From Planctomycetota bacterium (lineage in GTDB: Bacteria > Planctomycetota > JACOTG01 > JAJDCM01): a stretch of 59,601 bases of DNA. A program made the position numbers and the translations under genes. The first letter of the stretch is position 1; every line of letters starts with the position of its first letter. The stretch lies in the NCBI GenBank assembly GCA_029260825.1, contig JAJDCM010000400.1, positions 1-59,601 on the forward strand. Direction: 5' to 3'. The notes beneath the pieces are model-generated. The model was not told the origin of the DNA, did no database searches, and worked only from the letters and a program-made list of their open reading frames with translations. Shown here in pieces: positions 1-8,290 of the stretch.

Positions 1-1016
1 GAATCTTCGTCGACGGGATCGGCATAGATTCGAGAATAGTACCAAGCTCGCTGCCGAAGCGATCGATCTTCATTGACCCGCTTCCACTTCTTTCCCGCGT
101 CCCTGGAGCGAAACACTCCACCCTTATCAGCCTCCACGATCGCGTAAAGATTATCCGGATTGGATGGGGAAACAGTAATTCCACAGATCCCGATCGGTGC
201 CTGAGGAAGACCTTCATTACCGGTCAGCTCTTTCCAGGTATCACCCGCATCGGTACTCTTCCAGATCCCCGATCCATCCCCCCCGCTCTCAAGGCTATAG
301 GGTGTCCGCAACACGTTCCAGAACGTTGCATAAAGAATACGAGGATTGGTCGGATCCAGAATCAGATCGACCGCACCAGCTTCATTGCTGACGAAGAGAA
401 CCTTTTCCCAGGTCTTCCCCCCATCTTTGGTTCGGAAGACTCCACGCTCTTCGTTCGGTCCGTAGAGATGCCCAAGAGCCGCCGCGTAGGCAAGATCCGG
501 ATTCTTCGGATGAATGCGAATTCGACAGATGTGGCGAGAATCAGAAAGACCGGAGAACTTCCAGGTACGTCCGGCATCCGTTGACTTCCAGACCCCGTCC
601 CCGTGGGATACGTTGCCTCGGAGCGTCTTTTCTCCCCCGCCCACATAGAGAACATTATTGTCCCACTCGGAGACGGTCACCGCCCCGATGGAGCAACCAA
701 AAGTTCCGTCGGAGACGTTCTTCCACGAGACACCGGCGTCCGTGGTTTTCCACACTCCGCCACCAGCGGCCCCGAAGTAGTAGACAAGAGGCTCATCCGG
801 AATGCCCGCTACCGCCGCACTTCGTCCCCCGCGGTAGGGTCCAGCCTCGCGCCATTCAAGCTTCTGGAAGAGCGAAAGATCGGCAGAACCACCATCCGGA
901 AGAAGCGTGGTGAGCGTCTCTTTTTCTTCCGCCTCGATCCATCCAGAGGTGACCACGATCAACAAGAGTCCCAACCCCACCGCCCTCAAACTTCTCCACA
1001 TGTCACACAGGCGCAT
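1..1016 (-). CDS. BNR/Asp-box (sortilin/VPS10-like) secreted protein, 3' end outside the window
   Basis: Reading leftwards from an ATG at 1016 gives an uninterrupted frame to base 1, so the carboxyl end lies outside the window. A hydrophobic signal-like segment (residues ~7-25) is followed by repeats with the Asp-box pattern, for example VWKTTDAGVSW, VWKSTDAGRTW and VFRTKDGGKTW. These are blades of a sialidase-type beta-propeller; the arrangement resembles the VPS10/sortilin-like 'glycosyl hydrolase' proteins common in Planctomycetota and Acidobacteriota. Most such proteins have no proven hydrolase activity, so the substrate is unknown. The start at 1016 overlaps the upstream PepSY gene by 14 bases and has a GGGAG stretch about 7 bases before it; a second in-frame ATG at 1001 is possible. 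It appears to be the last visible gene of a five-gene minus-strand run beginning at 4372. Product is exported by inference from the signal peptide. Confidence 0.8.
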   Translation of the reverse strand, partial: MRLCDMWRSLRAVGLGLLLIVVTSGWIEAEEKETLTTLLPDGGSADLSLFQKLEWREAGPYRGGRSAAVAGIPDEPLVYYFGAAGGGVWKTTDAGVSWKNVSDGTFGCSIGAVTVSEWDNNVLYVGGGEKTLRGNVSHGDGVWKSTDAGRTWKFSGLSDSRHICRIRIHPKNPDLAYAAALGHLYGPNEERGVFRTKDGGKTWEKVLFVSNEAGAVDLILDPTNPRILYATFWNVLRTPYSLESGGDGSGIWKSTDAGDTWKELTGNEGLPQAPIGICGITVSPSNPDNLYAIVEADKGGVFRSRDAGKKWKRVNEDRSLRQRAWYYSRIYADPVDED

Positions 1017-1527
1017 GCCTTTTCTCCCTTCTCTTTCTCCGAGCAAGGTGGGGTAAGAACCAGAGATAGACTCCGGTGACCCAAAGACCGAATAAAACCA
1101 CAGCCGAGGGCAAAAAGACCCACAGCTTCACTACGTCGTGAAAGAACGAACCGTCATGAATTTCTTCAATGAGATCCGATCGTCGATAGGCGACTTGCAG
1201 CACCGTCCCCGTCTGGAGGTCGACCTGGATCTCCCAGCGGTTCTTCCCCCGAACCTTGACCATGCCCTTTCCGGGTCGAACATCCAGACGATCGACCTGA
1301 GCCCAGGATTCAATGCCGGCCTCTTTCGCGGTGGCGCAGATGGCAAGAATCCGATCAAACGACAGCTCGAGCTCGGTTCCCTCTCCAGCCACGGTTCCGG
1401 GTTGAATCCACTCCCACTCTTTCTTGAGCTGGAGGAGAATACCCGTACACACCACGATCAGGACGGGAAGAGCAGCGAGAATCGCTCCCCAACGATGCAG
1501 CTTTCGGTTGAGAATTGAGGCCTTCAT
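1003..1527 (-). CDS. PepSY-domain membrane protein
   Basis: A 174-residue protein with a transmembrane helix near the start (about residues 15-33, after NRKLHRWGAILAAL), a soluble middle part, and a second helix near the end (about 137-158). The middle contains the charged IEEIHDGSFFHD motif, followed by a VFLPSAVVLFGLW helix; this layout is typical of PepSY-associated TM proteins (PF03929/PF03413-type). Family members sit in the envelope and are often linked to metal or ferric-siderophore handling or to protease inhibition; which applies here cannot be told. It follows the HExxH membrane protein by 31 bases and overlaps the BNR gene, so the three are probably co-transcribed. No unusual features beyond a very basic C-terminal tail (RRKRREKR). 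Confidence 0.8.
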   Translation of the reverse strand: MKASILNRKLHRWGAILAALPVLIVVCTGILLQLKKEWEWIQPGTVAGEGTELELSFDRILAICATAKEAGIESWAQVDRLDVRPGKGMVKVRGKNRWEIQVDLQTGTVLQVAYRRSDLIEEIHDGSFFHDVVKLWVFLPSAVVLFGLWVTGVYLWFLPHLARRKRREKRHAPV

Positions 1528-1558
1528 GGCGCCATAATTAGCGGAACCGGCCCCGGAG

Positions 1559-2281
1559 TCAAGAGGAGGAACGCTCCTGGGCTTTGTCCGGTGAAACAGC
1601 CGGACAACCCAGAAGCTTCGAAATGAAAGCCCCTGTGTGATATGTGAGAAACGCCCAGAGGACGCCGACCAACGTGGCGAGAATCCAGCCCGCCCAGGGC
1701 TTCCAATCCGTATCTCCTCGAATCTCTTCCCATTTCACCACAACATCGTCCCCGCGGAGGTAGGTCACGAGGTCTGCTTCCGACCAGGGTGGAATTCGGG
1801 TGACGAGGATGGAGCCAATCTCGTAGGCGTCACCAGGAATCGAGATCAAAGGGGCAAACGCAAGAGGGACGAAGAAGCCGAAAAGAAAGCCATTTTTCCT
1901 CCGAGCGGCGGCTCGAAGACCGTAGATACCGGGAAACAGAGTCAGCAGGAAAGGCGCAAAATCAGTGGCGAGGTAAACGCCGTCACAGCCTCCTGTATCA
2001 AATCCGGTGAGACGACCTGCGTACTCGCCCCCGGCGGTGACCCACGGAAAAATCGCGGCAAGAATCGATCCTCCATACATCGTCTGGATCTGCAGCTCGG
2101 TCACCTCGCCTCCGGTAGCCATGCACCCGAAGGCATGCAGAAGCTCATGCACCGGAACGTAGAGCCACCAACCGATGGCAAGACCAAGGAAAACCAGGAC
2201 GATTCCCTTGGCACCCTTGCCGACCTGGGAGTCGAGTCCGACGAGTACATCTCGAAAAGGTTGCAAGACGATCCGGAACAT
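1559..2281 (-). CDS. Integral membrane protein with HExxH motif (putative M50-like metalloprotease)
   Basis: A 240-residue hydrophobic protein with several membrane segments. The first helix ends in YVPVHELLHAFGC, an HExxH zinc-binding motif at H45-E46-H49 lying in a membrane helix as in site-2-type (M50) proteases and the related DUF3267 group. A later IPGDAYE segment near D151 could supply a third ligand in the way the M50 LDG motif does, but it is not the canonical sequence. The role is therefore inferred: an intramembrane metalloprotease or an inactive relative. It lies 9 bases after the DprE2-like gene and 31 bases before the PepSY gene on the same strand. I do not recognise a named family for it. 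Confidence 0.65.
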   Translation of the reverse strand: MFRIVLQPFRDVLVGLDSQVGKGAKGIVLVFLGLAIGWWLYVPVHELLHAFGCMATGGEVTELQIQTMYGGSILAAIFPWVTAGGEYAGRLTGFDTGGCDGVYLATDFAPFLLTLFPGIYGLRAAARRKNGFLFGFFVPLAFAPLISIPGDAYEIGSILVTRIPPWSEADLVTYLRGDDVVVKWEEIRGDTDWKPWAGWILATLVGVLWAFLTYHTGAFISKLLGCPAVSPDKAQERSSS

Positions 2282-2290
2282 CGAGTAGTC

Positions 2291-3031
2291 CTAAAAGCCA
2301 ACCCGGCGCATGACAAAGCGGGGAAGAAAACGAATGATTCGCATGACATGACCCCATACGGCAGGAGCGTAGACCATCGGAGCACCACGGTCAATAGCAC
2401 TCAAGACACGCATCGCCACCGGATCGGGCTCGCCCGCAAACGGCGGCGGATCGACGCCCTCGGTCATTCCCGTCTTCACGAAGCCTGGCTTCACGCAGAT
2501 CGTGACGAGGCCGTCCGCTCGATGCTTGTGATCGAGAGATTCAAGATAATGGGAAAGACCGGCTTTCGATGCTCCGTAGAGAGCCACTGGCTTTCGGCCA
2601 CGATCCCCCGCAACCGAGCTGAAAACACAGAGAGTGCCCCCACCCCGTCGAAGCAAACGCTGCTTTGAATGCTCACAAAAGAGAATGGTGTTCGTGAAGT
2701 TCACGTTGAGAATCCGCCGGGTCAACGGAAGATCCTGTTCCAGGTCTTCTTGCTTCCCAAACAACCCCCCGGTAACGACGACAGCATCGAGACCCGAAAG
2801 CGTCTCCTCGGCCTTGTCCAGAGCCGCTTCGAACGTGGAAGGATCTTCGAGGTCGCAAAGATGAAACCCAACCGAAGCATCCCCTCCGCTTCGGATCTCA
2901 AGATCTTTTGCACTCGTGGAAAGGTCTGACTCCTTTCGACCGAGAAGAAAAAGCTCATCGCCCCGCTCCGCCATGCGCCTGGAGAGAGCACGTCCCATCC
3001 CCCGCGTTGCCCCAAGAAAAACAACCTTCAC
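2291..3031 (-). CDS. Short-chain dehydrogenase, DprE2-like
   Basis: A 246-residue classical SDR. The NAD(P)-binding glycine motif GATRGMGRA lies at residues 7-15, a serine pair at 138-139 and the catalytic YxxxK at Y152/K156. The C-terminus (APAVWGHVMRIIRFLPRF) resembles the hydrophobic tail of mycobacterial DprE2, which reduces the keto intermediate made by DprE1 to give decaprenylphosphoryl-arabinose. The gene begins three bases after the DprE1-like gene, the same pairing as dprE1-dprE2. It is inferred that the two enzymes epimerise the 2'-position of a polyprenyl-phospho-sugar; the exact sugar outside Actinobacteria is not known. A generic SDR acting on another substrate remains possible, but the neighbour and tail make the DprE2-type role the best guess. 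Confidence 0.75.
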   Translation of the reverse strand: MKVVFLGATRGMGRALSRRMAERGDELFLLGRKESDLSTSAKDLEIRSGGDASVGFHLCDLEDPSTFEAALDKAEETLSGLDAVVVTGGLFGKQEDLEQDLPLTRRILNVNFTNTILFCEHSKQRLLRRGGGTLCVFSSVAGDRGRKPVALYGASKAGLSHYLESLDHKHRADGLVTICVKPGFVKTGMTEGVDPPPFAGEPDPVAMRVLSAIDRGAPMVYAPAVWGHVMRIIRFLPRFVMRRVGF

Positions 3032-3034
3032 TTT

Positions 3035-4372
3035 TTAGTCTCCAAAAATACGCACCGATTGGGCGCTACGAATCCGGCGTTCCGGGTCCCACTTTTCTCG
3101 AATCGAAAGAAACTCAGAAAGACGAGGTTCCATCCGTCGAAAGTGATCCGCCCGCGTGAATGCATCCTTTGCGAGGTAGATCCGACCACCTTCGGCAATG
3201 ACCAGCTCATTGAGATCATCCACAAGTTGACGGGTGTTGTCACGAACCGCGATATCCAGAGCGATCGAAATACCAGTCCGGGGAAAGGACAACAGGCCGG
3301 AACCCTGGGCGCCACAGTCCTTGATCACGCAGAGAAACGAAGCCCCTCCCTTGGAAGTCAACAGGGTCAAGAACCGCCGAGCAGCCCCCGGCCCCGCAGA
3401 ATCCGGAAGGACACATTGATACTGGGTAAACCCTCGCCGACCGTAAACCAGATTCCAGTCGTTGACCGCATCAAGAGGATAGAAGAACGAATCCGGGTGC
3501 AGAAGGCCCGCCTGCTTCTTTCGCACATGCTTCCAGTAATAGGCCATGTTAAACGCCCGCACCGAGAGCGGACCAAGGGCCCAGCTCGGTAATTCAAACG
3601 GGATCGAGACCCGCCGTTTTTCTTCCGGATCCGAAGGAGGAGCCTCCCACGTCTCGGCAAATCGCCCACGCTGGAGAATACCTCGCCCCATCTTCGAGCC
3701 CGTAGAGATGCAGTCGATCCAACCAACGGTATAGGGCCAGTGAGGTCCAGCCTCCTTGAGCGCGACAACAAACTCGTCGAGATCTCGAATTCGCTCGCTT
3801 TCACACCAGATCCAGGGGGTCGGGATGGGTAGCATTGAAAACTCGACCTCGAGAATGTGGCCAAGAAGTCCCATCCCTCCGATCACCGCCCAGAAAAGCT
3901 CGGGCTCTTCGGCGGGGGAACACCAGAGAACCCGGCCATCCGGAACACGCAGCCGCAAGCGCCGAACGTGACGACCAAAGCACCCGTGACGATGGTGGTT
4001 CTTTCCATGGATATCTGCCGCGACCATCCCTCCCAGGGTCACGAATTGGGTTCCCGGCGACACCGGAGTGAACCAACCTCGGGGCATGAAAAGTCGATTG
4101 AGGTCAAGGAGGCTCAGCCCCGCCTCGGCCCGGATGACGCCGGACACCGGATCAAAATCGAGTAGACGATCTCCCAATGTTGTGGTCGCCACGTCGGTTT
4201 GACCCGGGGCGGGCAAGGCTGAGTCGCCGTAGGCCCTCCCCAGCCCCCGAAAGAGGAAGGCGTTCAAAGAGAGAGCTGCGAGGTCCTCGGAGCGCACTTC
4301 TCGCCCGGGAACGGAAAGTCGTCCCCATCCGGAAAGGGTGGGCTCCGTTGATCTTCTCTTGTTCTCAGTCAA
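3035..4372 (-). CDS. FAD-dependent oxidase, DprE1-like (decaprenylphosphoryl-ribose oxidase family)
   Basis: A 445-residue vanillyl-alcohol-oxidase-type flavoprotein. FRGLGRAYGDSAL at ~41-53 is the FAD pyrophosphate loop, and GGMVAADIHGKNHHRHGCFG at ~114-133 matches the hallmark DprE1 segment containing the flavin-contacting histidine. The conserved active-site lysine is present in IYLAKDA (K402). The cysteine that benzothiazinone drugs modify in the mycobacterial enzyme (C387, in NICVD) is alanine here (SIALD, A371). DprE1 oxidises the 2'-hydroxyl of decaprenylphosphoryl-ribose on the way to arabinan. The gene is first in the minus-strand run and is followed three bases later by the DprE2-like reductase. 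No signal peptide is visible. The start codon is the only suitable in-frame ATG near the family's usual N-terminus. Confidence 0.8.
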   Translation of the reverse strand: MTENKRRSTEPTLSGWGRLSVPGREVRSEDLAALSLNAFLFRGLGRAYGDSALPAPGQTDVATTTLGDRLLDFDPVSGVIRAEAGLSLLDLNRLFMPRGWFTPVSPGTQFVTLGGMVAADIHGKNHHRHGCFGRHVRRLRLRVPDGRVLWCSPAEEPELFWAVIGGMGLLGHILEVEFSMLPIPTPWIWCESERIRDLDEFVVALKEAGPHWPYTVGWIDCISTGSKMGRGILQRGRFAETWEAPPSDPEEKRRVSIPFELPSWALGPLSVRAFNMAYYWKHVRKKQAGLLHPDSFFYPLDAVNDWNLVYGRRGFTQYQCVLPDSAGPGAARRFLTLLTSKGGASFLCVIKDCGAQGSGLLSFPRTGISIALDIAVRDNTRQLVDDLNELVIAEGGRIYLAKDAFTRADHFRRMEPRLSEFLSIREKWDPERRIRSAQSVRIFGD

Positions 4373-4592
4373 CTCTCGATGGTCTCCTTGAGCCCGTTAA
4401 AGCTTGGGCTTAGAGGGCTAAAACTCCGCATTCGTTCCCGGCGATATAGCCAAATCCCGGAGTATCGCCCTCCCGAGCGGCCATTTCATCCCGAAGGACC
4501 GTGGAAATCCAGGCTGGATCCTCGATAGTTTTTCGGCATACTCTGGGGGACGGAAAAAGAAGATCCAGTTCGAAAACCGGCAGGAGTACCGA

Positions 4593-5879
4593 ATGGCGGC
4601 CAAGGCGACTTTGAAGTTTGGTGGGCAGGAAATAGAGCTCGGCGTCGAGGAGGGAACCGAAGGGGAGAAGGCCATCGATATCAGCGGTCTCCGGGCACAA
4701 ACTGGCCTGATCACCCTCGATCCTGGTTTCGCAAACACCGGCTCCTGCAAGAGTGCCATCACGTTTATTGATGGGGAAAAGGGAATCCTCAAATATCGGG
4801 GCATCCCGATCGAGGAACTCGCTGAAAAGGCATCCTTCCTGGAAACTGCCTATCTCCTGATATACGGACGACTTCCAAACAAACCCGAGCTGGATAGCTA
4901 CGTGGACGAAGTCACCTGCCACACCATGGTGCACGAGAATATTCGTCGGTTTTACGACGGCTTCCCCAAGAAAGCTCATCCCATGGCGGTGAGTGCGGCC
5001 GTGATCGGCGCGCTGGCAACGTTTTATCCCGACCGGCAAGATCCATCGGGTCGAAGAGATGCCGAAGGGTCGATCGTTCGGCTTCTGGCCAAGTTCCCCA
5101 CCATCGCCGCCAACTCTTACAAATATTCCATCGGTCAGCCCTTCGTCTATCCCAAGAACCGGCTCAATTACTGCAGCAACTTCCTGCAAATGATGTTTGC
5201 CAATCCCTGCGCCGAGTACGAGCCGGATCCGGTCGTTGCCAAGGCTCTCGACCTTTTGCTCATTCTCCACGCCGATCACGAGCAGAATTGCTCCACCAGT
5301 ACGGTGCGTCTTGTTGGAAGCTCCCTTTCCAACCTGTTTGCCTCGATCTCGGCGGGAATCAGTGCTCTTTGGGGCTCGCTTCATGGAGGCGCCAATCAGA
5401 AGGTCATCGAGATGCTGGAGAGCATCCGGGATGGGGAAGGGAGTGCGGCCGCATTCGTCGAGAAATCAAAAAAGGGAGACGACACCACTCGCCTCATGGG
5501 CTTTGGCCACCGGGTGTACAAGAACTACGATCCGCGAGCTCGCATCATCAAGAAATCGTGTCATCAGGTGCTGGAGCGACTCGGCATTCATTCCAAGCTT
5601 CTGGAGATTGCAACCAACCTGGAAGAAATCGTTCTCAACGACGACTACTTCGTCCAGCGCAACCTCTACCCCAATGTGGACTTCTATTCGGGAATCATCT
5701 ATCAGGCCATCGGCATTCCCAAGAACATGTTCACCGTGCTCTTTGCCATGGGTCGTTTGCCGGGATGGGTCGCCCACTGGATGGAAATGCACGAAGATCC
5801 TCAGTTCCGCATTGGACGCCCGCGCCAGATCTACACCGGCGAGATCAACAAGAAGTTTATCCCCATCGACCAGAGATGA
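4593..5879 (+). CDS. gltA: Citrate synthase (type II)
   Basis: A 428-residue enzyme condensing oxaloacetate and acetyl-CoA to citrate, the entry step of the TCA cycle. All catalytic residues are in place: H264 in WGSLHGGANQ, H306 in GFGHRVYK and D363 in NVDFYSG. The N-terminal beta-rich extension (residues 1-45) and the length match hexameric type II synthases of Gram-negative bacteria rather than the short type I form. The start is preceded by GGCAGGAGTACCGA, with GGAG about 7 bases before the ATG. It is transcribed away from the DprE1-like gene; the 220-base gap between them must carry both promoters. The nitrilase gene follows after 16 bases and may be co-transcribed. Confidence 0.96.
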   Translation: MAAKATLKFGGQEIELGVEEGTEGEKAIDISGLRAQTGLITLDPGFANTGSCKSAITFIDGEKGILKYRGIPIEELAEKASFLETAYLLIYGRLPNKPELDSYVDEVTCHTMVHENIRRFYDGFPKKAHPMAVSAAVIGALATFYPDRQDPSGRRDAEGSIVRLLAKFPTIAANSYKYSIGQPFVYPKNRLNYCSNFLQMMFANPCAEYEPDPVVAKALDLLLILHADHEQNCSTSTVRLVGSSLSNLFASISAGISALWGSLHGGANQKVIEMLESIRDGEGSAAAFVEKSKKGDDTTRLMGFGHRVYKNYDPRARIIKKSCHQVLERLGIHSKLLEIATNLEEIVLNDDYFVQRNLYPNVDFYSGIIYQAIGIPKNMFTVLFAMGRLPGWVAHWMEMHEDPQFRIGRPRQIYTGEINKKFIPIDQR

Positions 5880-5895
5880 GAGGTCGTGAGTTTTC

Positions 5896-6720
5896 GTGAA
5901 GATCGCTCTCGTTCAACAGCCAGCGACTCCCGATAAGAACGCGAACGTCCGGCGAGGCCTTGAAGCTGTGGCATCTGCCGCAAAAGCCGGCGCCAAGCTG
6001 GTGTGCTTTGCCGAACTTGCCTTTGAGCCGTTCTATCCTCAAAAGCCGGCGGGCTCCGATGCACTTGACCTTGCGGAACCGGTTCCGGGACCTACGACCG
6101 AAGCGTTTTGCGAGAAGGCACGAGAGCATGGAGTCGTGATCGTCCTCAACCTGTATGAACGGGACGGGGAGCATGCCTACGACACTTCACCCGTCATTGA
6201 CGCAGACGGCACCTTGCTGGGGAAAACTCGCATGGTGCATATTACCGACTACCCCTGCTTTCACGAGCAGGGCTATTACACCCCCGGTGACACCGGAGCC
6301 CCGGTGTACCAAACGGCCGCGGGCAAAATAGGCGTCTCCATCTGCTACGACCGTCACTACCCGGAGTACATGCGAGCCCTTGCCGTCAACGGCGCAGAGC
6401 TCGTCATCGTCCCGCAGGCCGGTGCGGTGGGAGAGTGGCCGGAAGGGCTCTACCAGGCGGAAATGCGAGTGGCGGCCTTTCAGAACGGATATTATGTAGC
6501 TCTCTGTAACCGAGTCGGCAAAGAAGAATGCTTGACCTTCGGAGGAGAGTCCTTCGTATGTGACCCCCAGGGCATCGTCTCCGCGAGCGCCAAAGAGCTC
6601 GAAGAGACCATTCTATTTGCCGACGTGGAGTTGTCGGCGGTGAATGAAAGCCATGCAAGAAAGCTCTTCCTACGCGATCGTCGCCCGGAGCTCTACGGGA
6701 GCTGGCTGGGAAACGAGTAG
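5896..6720 (+). CDS. Carbon-nitrogen hydrolase (nitrilase superfamily), N-carbamoylputrescine amidase/beta-ureidopropionase-like
   Basis: A 274-residue single-domain nitrilase-fold amidase with the Glu-Lys-Cys triad: E40 (FAELAF), K110 (LGKTRMVHI) and C150 (SICYDRHYPE). The last segment, with Y/H-P-E after CYD, is typical of the N-carbamoyl amidohydrolase branch (N-carbamoylputrescine amidase, beta-ureidopropionase), giving ammonia and carbon dioxide from a carbamoyl-amine. The precise substrate cannot be fixed without a phylogeny. It has no signal peptide and is cytoplasmic. The start is GTG; GAGAGG lies 12-18 bases upstream. It sits 16 bases after gltA and 38 bases before the M28 peptidase gene, all on the plus strand. 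Confidence 0.85.
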   Translation: MKIALVQQPATPDKNANVRRGLEAVASAAKAGAKLVCFAELAFEPFYPQKPAGSDALDLAEPVPGPTTEAFCEKAREHGVVIVLNLYERDGEHAYDTSPVIDADGTLLGKTRMVHITDYPCFHEQGYYTPGDTGAPVYQTAAGKIGVSICYDRHYPEYMRALAVNGAELVIVPQAGAVGEWPEGLYQAEMRVAAFQNGYYVALCNRVGKEECLTFGGESFVCDPQGIVSASAKELEETILFADVELSAVNESHARKLFLRDRRPELYGSWLGNE

Positions 6721-6758
6721 CCCCTTGCTCTCCAGAAAGAGCACGATGGAGCCTCCCC

Positions 6759-8255
6759 ATGAAAGCACGTGTTCATCCTCTTCTCATTCTCTCTCTTGTG
6801 ATCCTGTTATCCTGCGGCGCGAGAGCCAGGGCACAGGAGAAACCGAACCCCGACGACGATGCGCAGAAGCTCGTTGCCGCATTGCTCGGGGAAACACCAC
6901 TTCTCACCGACCTCCAGTTCTTGACCGACGTGATTGGCGGACGCCCTACCGGTTCTCAGGCAAACCTGCGAAGCGTGAACTGGGGATTGAAACGATTTCT
7001 TGAGGCAGGAGTTGAAGTCACCCGCGAAGAGTTTGAAATGCCCGGACGATGGGTCGAGAAATCGGCAAGGGCAGAGGTTCAAGGCGATGCGACTTTTTCA
7101 GCTCGGATTGCCGCCATGCCTTTTTCGTCGGGAACCACCCTTGATGGCCTGGAGGGAATGTTGATCGATGGAGGCTCTGGAAGTGCCCTCGACTTCAACA
7201 ACCTTGGCGCACGCTGCAAGAACGCCTTCGTGTTGATCGAGACCCCGGAGCTGACGGATTTCGACGGTCTCTTTCGAGAATACACAGAGGGAGCACTCAT
7301 CGAAAAACGGGCTTTTGCTCAGGGCGCCATGGGCGTGGTCTACATGGGGTCGCGTCCAAATAATGTTCTCTACCGACACAATGCCTCCCTCGGGATCAAG
7401 AACAAGCATCCTCTGATGATCATGGAGCGAGACGCGGCAAGCCGAGCTCTTCGCCTGCTGAGAACGGATCGTGATCTCAACCTCCATGTTGTTCTCGACA
7501 TCGAGTCGGGTGGCCCGTATTCGAGCTACAACGTCATCGGAGAGATCAAAGGAAGAGATAGGCCGGAAGAAATCGTGGTCATCGGGGCACATCTGGATTC
7601 CTGGGGACTTGGCACCGGCGCTCTTGATAACGGGTGCAATGTTGCCATGGTCATCGACATCGCTCGGCAGATGAAGAAGCATGGCATCCAACCTCGAAGA
7701 ACGATCCGGTTTGCTCTGTTCAATGGTGAAGAACAGGGGTTTTACGGTTCGTGGGGTTACGTGAAGCTTCACGCCGACGAGCTTGACCGCCACGTGATGG
7801 CTTCTTCTTATGACATCGGAAGTGGTCGAATCAACGGGTTCTTCCTGAACGGACCGGCGGGGCTGGCCGGGTTTCTTGAGAAGGCTGTTCTTCCCGTTCA
7901 GGGCCTCGGGCCGTTCACAAACATCGATGCCCCGATCGTTGGCACCGATAACTACGACTTCATGATGGAGGGAATCGTCAACCTGGTCGCCAATCAAGAG
8001 CCGGCCAACTACGGCCCCAACTATCATGCTCGATCCGACACCTACGACAAAGTTGATCTGGTTCAGCTCCGGCTCAATGCTGCCATCGCCGCGGCCGTTA
8101 CCTACGCATTTGCAGACGAAAGAATCATCCGTTGGAAACGTCAGAGCCGGGTGAACCTCGAGAAGTTGATTCAAGGAACAGACCTTGAGGAGCAAATGCG
8201 TACCTTCGGAGTCTGGGAAGACTGGGTCGCTAAAAAAAGAGGAAGAAAGGACTAG
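6759..8255 (+). CDS. Secreted M28 aminopeptidase/carboxypeptidase Q-like, with PA domain
   Basis: A 498-residue zinc peptidase with a signal peptide (residues 1-25). A protease-associated insert (~105-235) precedes the M28 catalytic core. The co-catalytic zinc ligands and general base can be read: H278/D280 in GAHLDSW, D290 in GALDNG, E324/E325 in FNGEEQG, D352 in SYDIGSG and H423 in YHARSDTYD. This is the M28B layout seen in carboxypeptidase Q and bacterial aminopeptidases, which remove single residues from small peptides outside the cytoplasm. The neighbour, 35 bases downstream, is an exported Xaa-Pro peptidase, which suggests joint peptide degradation. Its stop codon lies within the left arm of a 7-bp hairpin (8252-8276). 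Confidence 0.92.
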   Translation: MKARVHPLLILSLVILLSCGARARAQEKPNPDDDAQKLVAALLGETPLLTDLQFLTDVIGGRPTGSQANLRSVNWGLKRFLEAGVEVTREEFEMPGRWVEKSARAEVQGDATFSARIAAMPFSSGTTLDGLEGMLIDGGSGSALDFNNLGARCKNAFVLIETPELTDFDGLFREYTEGALIEKRAFAQGAMGVVYMGSRPNNVLYRHNASLGIKNKHPLMIMERDAASRALRLLRTDRDLNLHVVLDIESGGPYSSYNVIGEIKGRDRPEEIVVIGAHLDSWGLGTGALDNGCNVAMVIDIARQMKKHGIQPRRTIRFALFNGEEQGFYGSWGYVKLHADELDRHVMASSYDIGSGRINGFFLNGPAGLAGFLEKAVLPVQGLGPFTNIDAPIVGTDNYDFMMEGIVNLVANQEPANYGPNYHARSDTYDKVDLVQLRLNAAIAAAVTYAFADERIIRWKRQSRVNLEKLIQGTDLEEQMRTFGVWEDWVAKKRGRKD

Positions 8256-8276
8256 CCCGGATTATTCATGGGCTAG
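8252..8276 (+). repeat. Hairpin at the M28/M24 gene junction
   Basis: CTAGCCC at 8252-8258 pairs perfectly with GGGCTAG at 8270-8276 around an 11-base loop. The stop codon of the M28 gene is inside the left arm and the M24 start is 15 bases after the right arm. There is no run of T after it, so it is not a standard intrinsic terminator; an mRNA-stability or partial-attenuation hairpin between two co-transcribed genes is a reasonable inference. Confidence 0.45.
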
Positions 8277-8290
8277 CGGTGTGATTCAAG

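Noticed and set aside
1637-2668. A 343-codon plus-strand frame opposite the HExxH and SDR genes.
   Set aside because: Crosses two genes with clear motifs and has a low-complexity, charged, shadow-like composition.
7098-8195. A 365-codon antisense frame opposite the M28 gene.
   Set aside because: Shadow of a gene with all catalytic motifs; the antisense protein shows no recognisable family.
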